Below, piece by piece: positions 11,054 to 22,375 of a stretch of 64,000 nucleotides of DNA. The DNA lies in NCBI RefSeq assembly GCF_963169125.1, contig NC_084794.1, positions 156,126,858-156,190,857 of the forward strand, read 5' to 3'. Every line of letters begins with the position of its first letter. Position 1 is the stretch's first letter. The notes under the pieces were generated by a model. That model saw only the letters and a list, made by a program, of their open reading frames with translations. It had not been told where the DNA came from and ran no database searches. The DNA comes from Humulus lupulus. Taxonomy: Eukaryota > Streptophyta > Magnoliopsida > Rosales > Cannabaceae. Position numbers and translations under genes: made by a program.

Positions 11054-12141
11054 TTCATGGATAATACTTGCGCAAGTGTTCTCCATTGCAATAGTGATGA
11101 ATGAGATCCCCGTTTAAGCGAGCAAGTTTATATGTTCCCGATTGAAGAATTTCTTCAATTCGATATGGACCTTCCTAGTTTTGCCCAAGGTCTCCAGCAG
11201 CCTGGTCCCGAGTATTAAGGAAAACTCTTCTAAGTACCAAGTCTCCTAATGCAAACATTCTCTCGCGTACTTTAGAGTTAAAATATCGAGCGACCTTTTG
11301 TTGGTGAGTTGCTACTCGTACCTGAGCTTTTTCTCTTCGTTCATCTATCAAGTCTAATGAATCCATCAACAACTGGCGATTAGTATTCTGATCGTATGTT
11401 AGCCTTCGATGTGAGGGTGGATCTAACTCAACTGGTAGCATGGCTTCATACCCATATGCTAGAGAAAATGGTGTATGACCCGTCGTTGTTCAGTGTGTTG
11501 TTCTATATGGCCAGAGGATTTTGGGTAATTCATCTAGCCAAGATCCCTTCGCCTTTTCTTTTCTTATCTTCAGAGTGTCCTTTATCATTTTATTCACAGC
11601 TTCGATTTGTCCATTTTCTTGCGGATGGGCTACTGATGAAAAGCTTTTAGTTATGTCAAATCGTTCACAGAAATCAATGAATAGGTCGCTATCATATTGC
11701 GTGCCATTGTCTAATATTATTTTCTTTGGCAGTCCATATCGGCACACTATGTTTCTGATGACAAAATATAGAATTTTCTTGGTTGTGATTGTTTCCAGTG
11801 ATTCAGCTTCTACCCATTTGGTAAAGTAGCTACTACTGCATATTTTATAACCCATTTTCCTGTTGGCAAAGATTCGATCAGGTCTATTCCCCAGACTACA
11901 AATTGCCAAGGGCTTTGTATATGTTTAAACTCATTTGGGGCTGCTCGAGGTTTCTCAGAAAATCGTTGGCACTTGTCACATTTCTTCACAAATTCAGTTG
12001 CGTCCTCATTCATTGTAGGCCAGAAGTACCCTTGTCGTAGAATCTTCTTTGATAAACTCTGCCCCCCAGCATGGTCCCCGCAAAACCCTTCATGTACTTC
12101 TCATAATAGTTCCTTAGCTTTTTCTCTAGGGATACATCGCA
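11054..12141 (-). pseudogene. Element G integrase, pseudogene
   Basis: Read on the minus strand: the zinc-binding region (ILRQGYFWPTMNEDATEF, then CDKCQRF) at about 12060-11950, the core with first aspartate in GIDLIESLP (about 11890), second in ILDNGTQYDS (about 11695) and the glutamate in NGQIEAVNK (about 11610). RYFNSKVRERMFALGDLVLRRVF follows at 11290-11215, and a GPY/F-type module, EGPYRIEEIL, near 11150. The sequence pattern is that of Tat/Athila integrases rather than chromoviruses, and no chromodomain follows. A stop is visible in LGQN*EGPY near 11175 and a frame change near 11485. Confidence 0.83.
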
Positions 12142-12146
12142 GTTAG

Positions 12147-15100
12147 TGTTGGTATTAAATGATCAAATCATAGGTACGCAATGGACTATATGGACCCTTT
12201 TTAATAATTATTAGTACCAGCCAGAATCATACACATATATGAATATTAAATCACATAAAAAACAGATAAGAGATTACCTCTTGTAGCCTATCAAGCGTCC
12301 TTAGATCTTTTTGGATTAAATTAACAGTCTTCATATCCAGTGTTTTGAAAGCTCATACCTTGATCTTCCAAACTAATCCTCAAACACACAAGGACGTGTG
12401 TGGGCACATAGGATTCTAAAGGTTGATTTATGTGACTTTCTAGATGTACTCAACACATAAGATCTAGAGAAGTTTTACTGAGAGAAGAGGAGTTGAATAG
12501 TTTTCAGGTTTGAGAAAACTATCGCTTTTCTTAGAGAGAGAGTCTAATTTTTAATTGCTTAAAAATTCCTTAATGAAAAACACCCCCTATCTGAAAGTAT
12601 CGTACTATCAAATTTATAAAGATAATTAATATAATTAATTAATCTTGATTTTATTAAAAATAAAATTAAAATTGTTCTGATATTTATATTTAATTATTTT
12701 TAAATCATATTTAAAATGAATAATTAAATAACTAATTAAACAAATAATTTGAAATTCAAAATTCAAATCCCAGGGATGGGGAATCCCTGTATGTGGTGTC
12801 ACACACTCACTGTATAGTGAGTGTGTCGCCCACATCAATTAGGGTTTCCCTAATTTTTCTCATTTGTTTGTTTAATAAACTTTTAAGACAATATATTTAT
12901 CCCAATATAAATACCAATTAATTTAAAATTAATTTTATCTTAAAATATCAATTTTAAATTAAATAAATAAATATCATATTCTAAATAAGATATTTATTAT
13001 TCTCTCTATATATATTAATCCGAACAAGATTAATATTAATTTTAACCTATTGTTTTTCAAAATAAAAACTATCTAGTTAATTAATTAAATAAATCGTAAT
13101 TAATCAATTACCCATAATTATCAAATAATTATTTCCTTGACCTGGAAAATTAATTCCTTTGCAATTAAGTTCTTCTCTCTACAAAATTTTCTTTTGACAT
13201 TCTTACCCTTGACAATATAGGATAGAGATGATCTGGGGACCATGGAACTATAATACGAAGCTCCAATAAACTAGATTATTAATTAAATTCTTTAATCTAA
13301 TAATCTTATTTATTAATTCCATGATTACTCCACTATAAATATGGAATTGCACTCTAGGTATTTATAGAATCATATTTACAGAGTTTTCTCTTGTAGTCTG
13401 TTGATATAATCAATAAATGTAGTTGTGTCCTCCATTTATTAGTTTATTAATTAGACCTGGTCAAAAATGTCATTTTACCCTTCTAATTACCTCTTGATTC
13501 TTAATTACCATTAATTCACTAGCGAATAATTAATCTATAATCAAATTATAGATTTGAGCTCAACAGCTATTCAATTCCATAATTAACCCTTAAGGGAACC
13601 AATATTTGATCCGTTAGGAAAGTGTGGATTCCATTAGGAAAGTATGGATTCCATCATTGTAATTCATGTTCCCAGTCATCCATGATATTGAATCGCCAAA
13701 ACAAAAGTCATTATCCTCATTATACTAAGAGACTGTAACGAGTGAATCAAAAGATCCAATAAACATAAACAGAAGTTAATGAATACTCAGGATTTAGACT
13801 GATCTACAAATGATCATTTATTATGATAAGAATTAAATCTTTATGTCAAATGGAAAGTTTATAGCAATAATTAATTCTCATCGGTCCTATGTAATGCCCT
13901 AGATAGCCACGACCGTTACACTGTGTGTTTATAAAGTGCCAGACTTGCTAATCAAGTCATTCATTTAAAATCGTGTTACTAGAACTGTAGAGGAACTAGG
14001 GTTTAAAATGGTTTGGTCTCGAAAGCCACATTTTTCATTAAGAAACATTATTTTTTTACACGGGATCCCAAAAATACAAGTTCAAAGATCGTTTACAAAA
14101 GTTAGAAGATTCAGATACAACAACTAGCCATACTAAGGCAAAACAAGCGGTTAGGTAATCCCTGTCCTGATCCACTCCTCGACCATGATGATCGAACGGC
14201 TGGCTATGTACATTCCACCTCGGAGCTCTCCATCTCAAGCTTGGTCCAGCTTGCCTTTGCCTTTACCTGCACCACGTAGCACCCGTGAGCCAAGGCCCAG
14301 CAACAAACACAACAACAAAGCATAAGCAATCAACAGACAAATCCATAACCCACATTGCATCACAAGTTCTCAAACATGTAATCATTCAGCATGACCAAGT
14401 ATTCAACATACTAAGCATATCAATTCACATCACATATCACTGCACAAATGATAACTAGGGCTAGCGCTCTCAGGCTGCTCCCTCCGTTATCCCACTGACT
14501 CCGGCTCGCTTATGCCGAGCTCAGTGAATATTCTCGGCTACTAGTGGCCAAGCCGTGCCCTGTGTGCAAATACTATGTACGACACTCTTAGGCCGCTTTA
14601 CATGTCCCATGGCGTAATACCATCATTGACACGATACAATTCTCGGGAGCACTTAGTCCCATCACAAACATGTAATCGGGTGCAGTTTTCTTACCTTTCA
14701 ATTTACTAGCTTTGATCCCTCGACTCCGTGAGCACGATCCCCCTCGAGCCCTAGCGCTCACCTAAACACAATCATGGCCAAAGTCATTATCAATCCCCAA
14801 GTTCAAAACCTAGTCTCGGGGCCAATCCCGAGCCCCCGGGAAGTCCTAGTTCCACCAAACAAGGTGGTGGAAACAAACCCCAAACCTTAGGTAAAAAACC
14901 CTTGCAAATAACCCTAAAATCCCCTTCAGGAAGCAGGGTAGCGCTACAATGCTCAAGGAAGGGTGATACAGTGCTACAGACAGAAGCCAAAATCCCCTCA
15001 GCACCATGGCCTAGCGCTACAACGCCCAAAGGCTAGCGCTGTAGCGCTAGTCACAGACTGGCCAACACCAGTTTTCCTTTCTGCGACTTTCCTCGAACCA

Positions 15101-16643
15101 ACCTCAACGAAAACTCTTCCAACTCTTTCCCAAACTCAAAAACAACCTCATGACCATAGTCCACTCATCCCAAGCACCCCAAACACCTAGAAATCAAGCA
15201 CATGCATCCACAAACTCAGAATTCACCATAGCCACTCCTAAACAATAAAACTCAGTAAAAACCAGCTGAACAACAAAGTTAGAGTTTAGACTTTATACCT
15301 TTGATAGGATTTCGATCACAAGCTGTCTCTAGACCTCCTTGGCTTGCTTTTCCTTAACCTTTTTCCTGAATTTCCCCAAAGTTCCCCATCAAACTCAGCT
15401 TATACACCATAGTTTAGAAACCAAACCAGCAACTGAAGAAATTACAGAACCTTACCTCAAGTGATGGCCTAACCTTGCTAAACCCTTGCCAAATCCTCAA
15501 TCTTAGATCAGTAACCTTGTGGCTTAATTGAACTAGCTATCCTCTTAATTTTTCTTCAAGAAGAATGGAGAAAAGTGGTAAGAGAACCACAAACCGACTC
15601 AAGGAAAACCCCTATGTTTTCCTTCTTTTTCTTTCCTTTCCTTTTTCTTCTTTTTTCAGACTTCTGTAATATTCTACAAATCCCACTAACATAAAGCCTT
15701 AGTTATACCCATCTTTAAAAGCCAAATGACCTTAATGCCCTCCCTGTTAATTCTAATCCTTTAATCCACTTAAGGGCATTTTAGTCATTTTACCCAATTC
15801 CCGCTAACTCCTCGAGTGTCTCTAATATTTCCCGCTTAATTCCCGATACCTAATTAACCACCAATAATATTCCTCAATGTCAAAATAGACTCCAGTATAT
15901 TCGCTAAACTCCCATTTATACCCCTAAACTCACCCCGAGCCGGGTATAATTCCCCGCCATGACTTTTTCGATACTTTGCTCACTAGGATCGTCTCGAGTC
16001 ACAGATCTCAGATATATCCACATAATAATGTGGTCTCGACAATTATCACATATATCAATACAATTATGCCCATAATGGCCAAAATTACGATTATGCCCTT
16101 CTAACCTAATCAGGGCCTACATGCATACTAATACACATAGTCATGCATCTAAAATATTCAAATAGTCATATAACATGCTTTAACTCATAATCATGCATCT
16201 TAATAATTAAAATCACACATAACTCCCTTTATGCCCTTCAGGCACACTAATCAAGGCCCCTAAGCCTTATTAGCAAATTTGGGTCGTTACATGCTGTCAT
16301 ATATAATCTTTATTATATACAACACCTTTACTAAGATGTCTATCCACATCAGTAATCTGAATCTAGATTACTCGCATCTTGTATGCTTAGAAATTCGTAC
16401 TAGTAACCATTCATTAGAGATTTCATACTTTAATATGTTACTGACTATTTTATTCATTATATATAATCTTAATTCTCTCATACTAATACAAGATAATATT
16501 ATCATGAATGAATAAGGAATTTTCTTGATATTAGCATATAATTAATTCAAACAATAATTATAACATTCAAATATAATAAAATCATCCTTTTAATTAAATT
16601 CAATAAAATGTATTTACATGCTTTTAGGGATTTAATCCTAACA
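12147..16643 (-). mobile_element. Element H: solo LTR, about 2.1 kb net, inserted in G
   Basis: Plus-strand ends are TGTTGGTATT at 12147 and AATCCTAACA at 16643. They are flanked by a perfect 5-bp TSD, GTTAG, at 12142-12146 and 16644-16648. It sits in the linker between the second RNase H and integrase of G: on one side the protein text breaks after ILVDGILYQ*GYSM, and on the other it resumes at RCIPREKAKELL. Removing the nested LTR at 13890-16291 leaves 2095 bp of AT-rich non-coding DNA. No pol, primer site or second LTR is seen, so it reads as a solo LTR. The minus-strand start TGTTAGGATTAAATCC suggests a Ty1/copia LTR, but that is a weak guess. Confidence 0.8.
13890..16291 (-). repeat. A-type solo LTR (2402 bp) inside H
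   Basis: Reads on the minus strand as TGTAACGACCC...GGGCATTACA, the same termini as element A, and follows the right LTR of A throughout, including the AGCGCT cluster (14935-15050) and the GGTGCAGGTAA text (near 14270). There is no internal region on either side. The flanking 5-mers are TCCTA and TGCTG, so no TSD is visible, unlike every other insertion in this window. The ORFs here (for example 14790-15190) are LTR sequence and not genes. Confidence 0.88.
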
Positions 16644-16648
16644 GTTAG

Positions 16649-17654
16649 AGCATGGAATATCCTCATTGATACAAAATTCCATCTACTAGAATAAATCGGT
16701 CAGATTGTATCTGTAGTTTCTTCGATTCATTCCTTTTTGCTAGTAATATTCCTTGGTCGAGGTATTGGATAATGAAAGTCATCCAAGTATCAGTTTCATG
16801 TATAACAAGGGCGGAGTCATCTACTTGTATGTTGGTGGTTGATAAATGTTCGACCGGTACTATGTTTAGCATATCAAAATCTTTGGAGCTTGCTAACTTG
16901 GCCAATGCATCAGCGTTGAAATTCTTGTTGTGAGGTACTTGTCGCAATTTATACTTTCGAATTTCACTAAAAAGTCTTTTGCTTTGTTTAGATACGCAAC
17001 CATTTCAACCCTCTGGCCTGATATTCTCCTAGGATCTGATTAACGACCAGCTGTGAAGCATTGTATATCTCTAGTGATTTCACGTTTACATCCTTGGCTA
17101 GTCTTAATCTTGTGAGCAGTGCTTCATATTCTGCTTCATTATTGGAGGAAATAAAGCCAAATCTAAGTGCATAGTGAAACTGATGCCCTTCTGGTGCTAT
17201 AAGAATTAATCATGCCCTGGAATTGGGCTCGTTGGAAGACCCATCAACAAACAACTTCCAGGTGGGGAATTTACACTTGCACTTGTGTTCCTAGAATTTG
17301 CTCGCATGCTGGGAGATTAGTGAATTCAGCTACAAAATCTACAAATGCTTGGCCCTTTATTATTGTTTGTGGTAAGTAAGAAATTTCAAACTGCCCTAAC
17401 TCTACAACCCATTTTTATAGTCGACTAGCAACTTCTGGTTTTTGGAAGACTTGCCATAATGGTTGGTCAATGAAAACTATTATGGGGTGAGCTTGAAAAT
17501 AGGGTCCCAGCTTTCTTGATGCTAGTACCAAGCAGTAATCTAACTTCTCAATAGATGAATACCATGATTCTGCTCCTACTAGCCTCTTATTTATATAATA
17601 TACTACCTTTTGAATGTTATTCTCTTCCCTGATCAAAACAACACTAGCAACATA
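16649..17654 (-). pseudogene. Element G dual RNase H region
   Basis: Minus strand. At 17636-17415 is the end of the normal gypsy RNase H (VVYYINKRLVGAESWYSSIEKLDY, then FIDQPLWQVF). After a linker a second RNase H of a different type begins: LFVDGSSNEPNSRA near 17260, ISSNNEAEYEALLTRLRLAK near 17150-17090, and the ADALAKLAS tail at 16925-16890. A second, archaeal-like RNase H is a known mark of Tat-lineage elements. The last residues before the H insertion are ILVDGILYQ. Frame breaks at about 17210 and 17010 make it a pseudogene. Confidence 0.75.
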
Positions 17655-18473
17655 TTATGTTATTGCTAGGTAGATGAACAAAGTATCTCCTTCGACCGGT
17701 TTGGATAGAACAGGAGGTTGAGCCATATGCTTCTTGAGTGCTTGAAAGGCATGCTCGCACTCTTTTGTCCATTCAAACTTCTTATTTCCCCTGAGCAAAT
17801 TAAAATAGGGGACACATTTGTCAATAGATTTTGAGATGAATCTACTCAGGGCATCAATTCTTCCTCTTAGACTTTGTACATCTTTAATCTTGGCGAGTGA
17901 TTTCATGTCAATTAGTGCTTGAATTTTTTCACGGTTAGTCTCTATTCCTCGTGAGTTCACTATGAACCCCAAAAATATCCCTGATCCAACTCCAAAGAAC
18001 ACTTGAGAGAGTTAAGCTTCATCTGATATTCTTTCTAGATGTTGAAGAATTCCTGTAAGTCCTTGACATGCCCACTAGCTTTTTTTGACTTGACCAACAT
18101 ATCATCGATGTACACTTCCATATTATTGCTGATCTAGTCTTTGAACATATGTTTTACTAGTCGTAAGTAAGTCGCACCAGCATTTTTCAAACCGAAAGGC
18201 ATTACTTTATAGCAATATAGCCTAATATCTGTTCGAAAGCTGGTGTGTTCCTCGTCAGGTGTGTGCATACTTATATTATTACAGCCAGCGTATACATCCA
18301 TGAACAATAACATTTCATGTCCTGATGTAGCGCTGACCAGTTGGTCGATCCTGGTAGTGGAAATCAATCTTTCGGGCAGGTTTTATTGAGGTCTGTAAAA
18401 TCCACGCAAGTCCTCCATTTACCCTTTGGCTTTGGGACTAATACGGGATTGGAGACCCATGATGGATAAAATG
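17655..18473 (-). pseudogene. Element G reverse transcriptase, C-terminal part, pseudogene
   Basis: Minus strand. MDVYAGCNNISMHTPDEEHTSF (18300-18230) corresponds to the finger-palm segment, where the family usually has GYNQI. KVMPFGLKNAGATY follows at about 18210-18170. The catalytic motif EVYIDDMLVKSKK is readable at about 18120-18080, so the two catalytic aspartates remain. The connection region (GFIVNSRGIE, then IQALIDMKS, LRGRIDALSRFISKS) lies at 17980-17840. The frame is broken near 18130 and 18005. The N-terminal half is absent because an LTR starting at 18474 interrupts the gene. Confidence 0.83.
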
Positions 18474-19593
18474 TGTAACGCCCTGGTTACTCCAAGACCG
18501 TTACTGTGAACTTTGAACCGTGCTTAACTCGCTAATCGAGTTCCTTGGTTAAAAATGTGCGTCTAGGTGTTATTAATAGGTTAAGGCGAAAAACCAACCA
18601 AAAGGAGATGATATATTTTATTTAAAACATAAAAATGTTCATGGGCCCATCAAAACATTTAAAAGTTATTTACAATCCAAAATGGTCATTACAGTTTAAA
18701 TTTACAACTCGCCGACCTAAGCGGCAAAAATAGGGTAAAACCCCTAGTTCCTCCGAGAACTCCTTGGTCGTGGTGGTCAAGCGGCCGCATGTGTACACAT
18801 TACCACCTAAGCTCTCCACTCAAGGCTGGGTGAGCTTTTCTTTCCCTTTACCTGCACCACATAGCACTCATGAGCCAAAGCATAACAAGAAAATTCAATA
18901 CTACATTTAAATATTATCAAATGATTATCATTATAATCATACAGAGCTTATAGCCCTGAACAGATGAGTGAATATCACTTTGTGGTTACGTTAACCATGA
19001 AGGAGCTTAAAGATCTAATCAGATGAGTGATTTAGCACTTGAGGTTCTAGTAAACCATAATGAGTGACTGACGAACAAGTCACTACGGGGCTCGGCACCC
19101 ATAGCCATGTGAACATTCAGTCACTTGGACCTTCTGGCCCTGGCTCTAATCAAATGAGTGACTGATGGGTAGTCACTACAGGCTCGGCACCCACATCCAT
19201 GTGACTAAACAGTCACTGGGGCTCTGGCCCTGGCTCTAAGTGACTAGCCTTTGGCTAGACAAGCGCTTTTAGTTTTCATCAAACTTGAGGTCTGTCTGGC
19301 ATTAATGCTCATTTGAGTCATTAAATGCAAATGTCAATTAGACTAATCTTTATCGGTTTGCGTTAAACATGCTAAGACCGTTCTTGACTTATGAGTCAAT
19401 ACCATGTGAACATTGCTCAGTACTACTGCCGAACTTGACTAATGAGTCACAGCTTCACAGTTAATACTGACACCATTGCCAATTCTGACTATTTAGTCAG
19501 TGCCATGCACAAGTGAGCAAGATTTTCTAAGCATTCGATATGCAATCAATTTCCACATTTAAACATTCAACATGCCTCAAGAATAACCATGCA
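18474..19593 (-). repeat. Element K: LTR fragment inserted in G
   Basis: Starts TGTAACGCCCTGG, the plus-strand appearance of a minus-oriented LTR of the long TGTAACG class. It also contains the class's CCTTTACCTGCACCACATAGCAC text at about 18845. A 90-100 bp unit is tandemly duplicated at about 19058-19250 (GAGTGACTGA, then AGTCACTAC, GGCTCGGCACCCA and CTCTGGCCCTGGCTCTAA). It is cut at 19594 by the start of C. Its other end and any internal region must lie right of the window. The class call is strong; the nesting order is inferred. Confidence 0.7.
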
Positions 19594-20556
19594 TGTAACA
19601 ACCCAAATTTGCTAATAAGGCTTAGGGCCTTGATTAGCATGACTGGAGGGAAATGGGTGAATTATTGTTATAATATGTGAATATGTGATAGAGAAGAATG
19701 TTTAGTTGAATTAAATATGCATGTGGGCCCCGTTTGGATATTAGGGGCATGTTTGTAATTTTAGCCCGTTGAGGGCATAAATGTGATAAATGAGATAAAT
19801 GTGATATGTTTGTGATATATCAGTGTAGCACGATCCGAGATAGTCCTAGGGAGTCGTTGGCCAGAAATTCACAACGGCGTTGAGAATCTGACTCGGGGCG
19901 AGTTGAGGGGTATTCCGGTTATTAGATGTTTTATGGGTTATCGGGTTATGGAAATAAATATTCAGAGATATATTTGAGGTTAGAATGTTTAGGAGGGAAT
20001 ATTGGGAAAATTTACCATTTTGTCCTCGGGGACGTTTTTGGCACCCCGAGCTTTGGGGTAACCATATAGACTTAAGATAAATAAAACAAAACTTAGGAAG
20101 TTCTTAGAGAAATCAAGAACCGACTCTTTCTTTCCCTCTCTCTTGAAGTTTTCTTCTCTCCTTTGGAAGCTTAGGGAAAAACTTGGTGAAACTAAATAGA
20201 AGCTAAGGAATTGGAGTTGGGATCTTGGGAGCTTGAGGTTTGGAGCTTAGGGAGCTGATTTGAGGATTCATTTCTGTCCAAGGTAGGCTTTTTAATATGT
20301 TGAGTTGTGTTGATTTGCAGCTGGTTTTATGTTGAGTTTTAAGAGTTCTGCATGTGTGTTGGGTGAAGGATTGTGACAGTCAGAATCCCGTGATCCGTAA
20401 GGGGAAAGACCGGGTAAGCTGTGCAATCCCACACCGGCTGGGGAAGGTCAAGTGTAATGATTCTAAGACTGTGTAGGTATGGGACTACACAGTTGAAGAT
20501 GGCTTAAATGGATTGATGGGTACTACCTATATCAGGAAGGTGCATCTTCTTTTCGG

Positions 20557-20640
20557 TAGCCCATCACTTGAGAACTCCATGGTTAAGCGTGCTTGGCCTG
20601 GAGTAATCTAGGGATGGGTGACCTCCTGGGAAGTTTTCCC
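20557..20640 (+). ncRNA. 5S rRNA-like segment in left Cassandra LTR
   Basis: The text GGTTAAGCGTGCTTGG (box A region, about 20581-20596) and GATGGGTGACCTCCTGGGAA (box C, about 20613-20632) are diagnostic of plant 5S rRNA. The upstream CCCATCACTTGAGAACTCC matches the 5S middle region with changes. The 5' third of a 5S gene is not recognisable, so this is a 5S-derived promoter-like segment and not a functional ribosomal gene. Confidence 0.85.
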
Positions 20641-20746
20641 AGGAAGTGTGCGAGTGAGGAAAAAGCACGCTGGAAAGACTTGTCTTGGTTTGTAGGGCCA
20701 GTCGTCATTCTAGAAAACAGCCATAGTGACGTGGGGCGTCACATAA

Positions 20747-20815
20747 TGGTATCAGAGCCTTGACCCAGCCGGAAGTGTGGCCGACGGGGACGTCGGGCCC
20801 GTAAGGGGGGGTGAT
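20747..20815 (+). other. Cassandra primer-binding site and polypurine tract
   Basis: TGGTATCAGAGCC at 20747-20759 matches the usual initiator-Met primer site of plant LTR elements. The tract GTAAGGGGGGGTGAT ends at 20815, directly before the second LTR. These are the only functional sites of the internal region. Confidence 0.88.
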
Positions 20816-21000
20816 TGTGACAGTCAGAATCCCGTGATCCGTAAGGGGAAAGACCGGGTAAGCTGTGCAATCCCACACCGCCTGGGGAAGGTCAAGTGTA
20901 ATGATTCTAAGACTGTGTAGGTATGGGACTACACAGTTGAAGATGGCTTAAATGGATTGATGGGTACTACCTATATCAGGAAGGTACATCTTCTTTTCGG

Positions 21001-21085
21001 TAGCCCATCACTTGAGAACTCCATGGTTAAGCGTGCTTGGCCTGGAGTAATCTAGGGATGGGTGACCTCCTGGGAAGTTTTCCCA
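21001..21085 (+). ncRNA. 5S rRNA-like segment in right Cassandra LTR
   Basis: Second copy of the same 5S-derived segment, with GGTTAAGCGTGCTTGG at 21025-21040 and GATGGGTGACCTCCTGGGAA at 21057-21076. It keeps all box positions of the left copy. Cassandra LTRs always carry this segment, and it is thought to be transcribed by RNA polymerase III. Confidence 0.85.
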
Positions 21086-21456
21086 GGAAGTGTGCGAGTG
21101 AGGACAAAGCACGCTGGAAAGACTTGTCTTGGTTTGTAGGGCCAGTCGTCATTCTAGAAAGCAGCCATAGTGACGTGGGGCGTCACAGATCACTTTCGAG
21201 ATTATATGAGGTTTTGGGCTAGTTCTTTGTTAGGTTTTGTTACTGAAAACATGGTAGAGTTTCTGTGATTAATGGTTTGGATTGTTGGGTTGATTTTGGG
21301 GTAAATTGGATGGGTTTCTATGGCAAAAATGGAGGATTTTTCTAGGTTTGAAGGCTCGGGCCGCGACATTGTTCTTGCGAAGCCACAGCCCTCTGAAGCA
21401 TGTTGGTGGCCTAGAAGAGGGGCGGGCCGCGGCATGCCCTAGCTAGGGTCGCGGCG

Positions 21457-21525
21457 TGTCACGAGCTGACATTTTGACAATGGAAATGCCCGTGCGGCAC
21501 CTTGACTCCTTTGAGCCAAGGTCAG
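21457..21525 (-). repeat. Element J LTR, fragment 1
   Basis: Inferred start of the J LTR: TGTCACGAGC at the point where LTR C ends. The text ends in GTCAG, the TSD of element B, and resumes after B at 45405. The proposed partner end, CATGTTACA at 62244, is the inverted form of a TGTAACATG start and matches TGTCACGAG at six of nine positions. The boundary is an inference because no TSD partner for J is in the window. Confidence 0.45.
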
Positions 21526-22375
21526 TGTAACGCCCTGGGTAACCAAGACCATTACACTTTGTGTTTTAAGTAGTGTAAGACTTGCTAACCAAGTCATTTG
21601 AATAAACTGTGAATCTAGAGTCATCAATTGATCAGGAATAAAAGATTTTGGTCATAAATAAGTTATTTTTGTTAAAAATGAAATTTTAATACATAACCTC
21701 TCAAAACAGGGTTTGGATGACATAGTTACAAAATTTCAGAAGTTATAAACAACTCTGGCCACTCTAATGGAAAAATACGCACTTTAGGTTTCCGTCCCTG
21801 ACAAACCCTCGACCGTGGTGGCCGAGCAGCTGACAATGTACACCTCGCCCCCAGAGCTCTCCAACTCATAGTTGAATCAACATGCCTTTGCCTTTACCTG
21901 CACCACGTAGCACCTGTGAGCCAAGGCCCAGCAAGAAAACATAACAGCATGGCATGAGCAATATCATTAACCAATAATCTCACAATGCATAATCAACAAT
22001 TAAGCAATTCATAACATTCACCTATTCAGTGAATACAGTTGACAAACTAACAATTTGTCATCCAAATAATCAACATAACATACTTATCAGATTACAACAA
22101 CAATCATGATCATAATCAGCAATTCATTTCAATCATTACACAATATCTAGGGTCGGCTCCCTTAGGCCGCTCCCTCTGTCTACCCACTGTCTTCGGCTCA
22201 CTTAGGTTGCCCCCAGTGTAATACCCACTGACTCCGGCCAGCTTAACCGAGCTCAGTGATTAATAAGCTGTCCTCGGCTACCAGTGTCCGAGCCGCGCCA
22301 TGTGCGCAAATATTATTTACGGCACCCTTAGGTCGTTCATCATATGTCCCATGGAATAATACCATCTACGACATA
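21526..22375 (-). repeat. Element B left LTR (3' LTR in sense), piece 1
   Basis: First 850 bp of the left LTR in plus coordinates, ending at the ACATA copy of the F target site. It continues at 31702 after F. It matches 37789-38638 of the right LTR closely, which fixes the empty site for F: the uninterrupted copy reads ATGACATCATATAGAG at 38631. Confidence 0.92.

Larger units (their letters stand above)
1..18473 (-). mobile_element. Element G: partial Tat-lineage Ty3/gypsy retrotransposon, host of nested insertions
   Basis: On the minus strand, read from high to low coordinates, the order is RT (to 17655), RNase H and a second RNase H (17654-16649), then integrase (12141-11054). This is the Ty3/gypsy pol order. 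On the plus strand, downstream of integrase in element sense, lies a spliced ORF with a 'putative gypsy type transposon' domain (1-1336 and 9413-10396), matching the antisense ORF known from Tat-lineage elements. The 3' LTR would lie left of the window. Gag and the 5' LTR are displaced to the right by the insertion starting at 18474. Insertions A (1342-9383) and H (12147-16643) break it. Lineage is inferred from the domain order, the two RNase H domains and the antisense ORF. Confidence 0.75.
20372..21187 (+). mobile_element. Cassandra TRIM retrotransposon (5S-carrying), complete
   Basis: Two 372-bp direct repeats (20372-20743 and 20816-21187) flank only 72 bp of internal DNA. Each begins TGTGACAGTC and ends GGCGTCACA. 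The internal part starts with TGGTATCAGAGCC, complementary to initiator Met tRNA, and ends with GTAAGGGGGGGTGAT, a polypurine tract. Each LTR contains a 5S rRNA-like segment with the RNA polymerase III internal control boxes. This combination defines Cassandra, a non-coding terminal-repeat retrotransposon in miniature. The flanks share only GAT on both sides, so a full TSD is not clear. The two LTRs differ at only a few positions, suggesting fairly recent insertion. Confidence 0.95.
19594..21456 (+). repeat. Element C: LTR fragment in plus orientation
   Basis: Begins TGTAACAACCCAAATTTGCTAATAAGG, the sense start of the TGTAACGACCC LTR class, preceded by ATGCA (possible TSD, partner not in window). 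It has the class features ending in a GC-rich portion with CCGCGG motifs (21360-21456). A Cassandra element is inserted at 20372-21187. The LTR stops at 21456, where the sequence changes to TGTCACGAGC, taken here as the start of J. No internal coding region belongs to C in this window. Confidence 0.65.

Noticed and set aside
20557..20640. A functional 5S rRNA gene
   Set aside because: The 5' third of 5S is missing and the segment sits inside Cassandra LTRs, twice.
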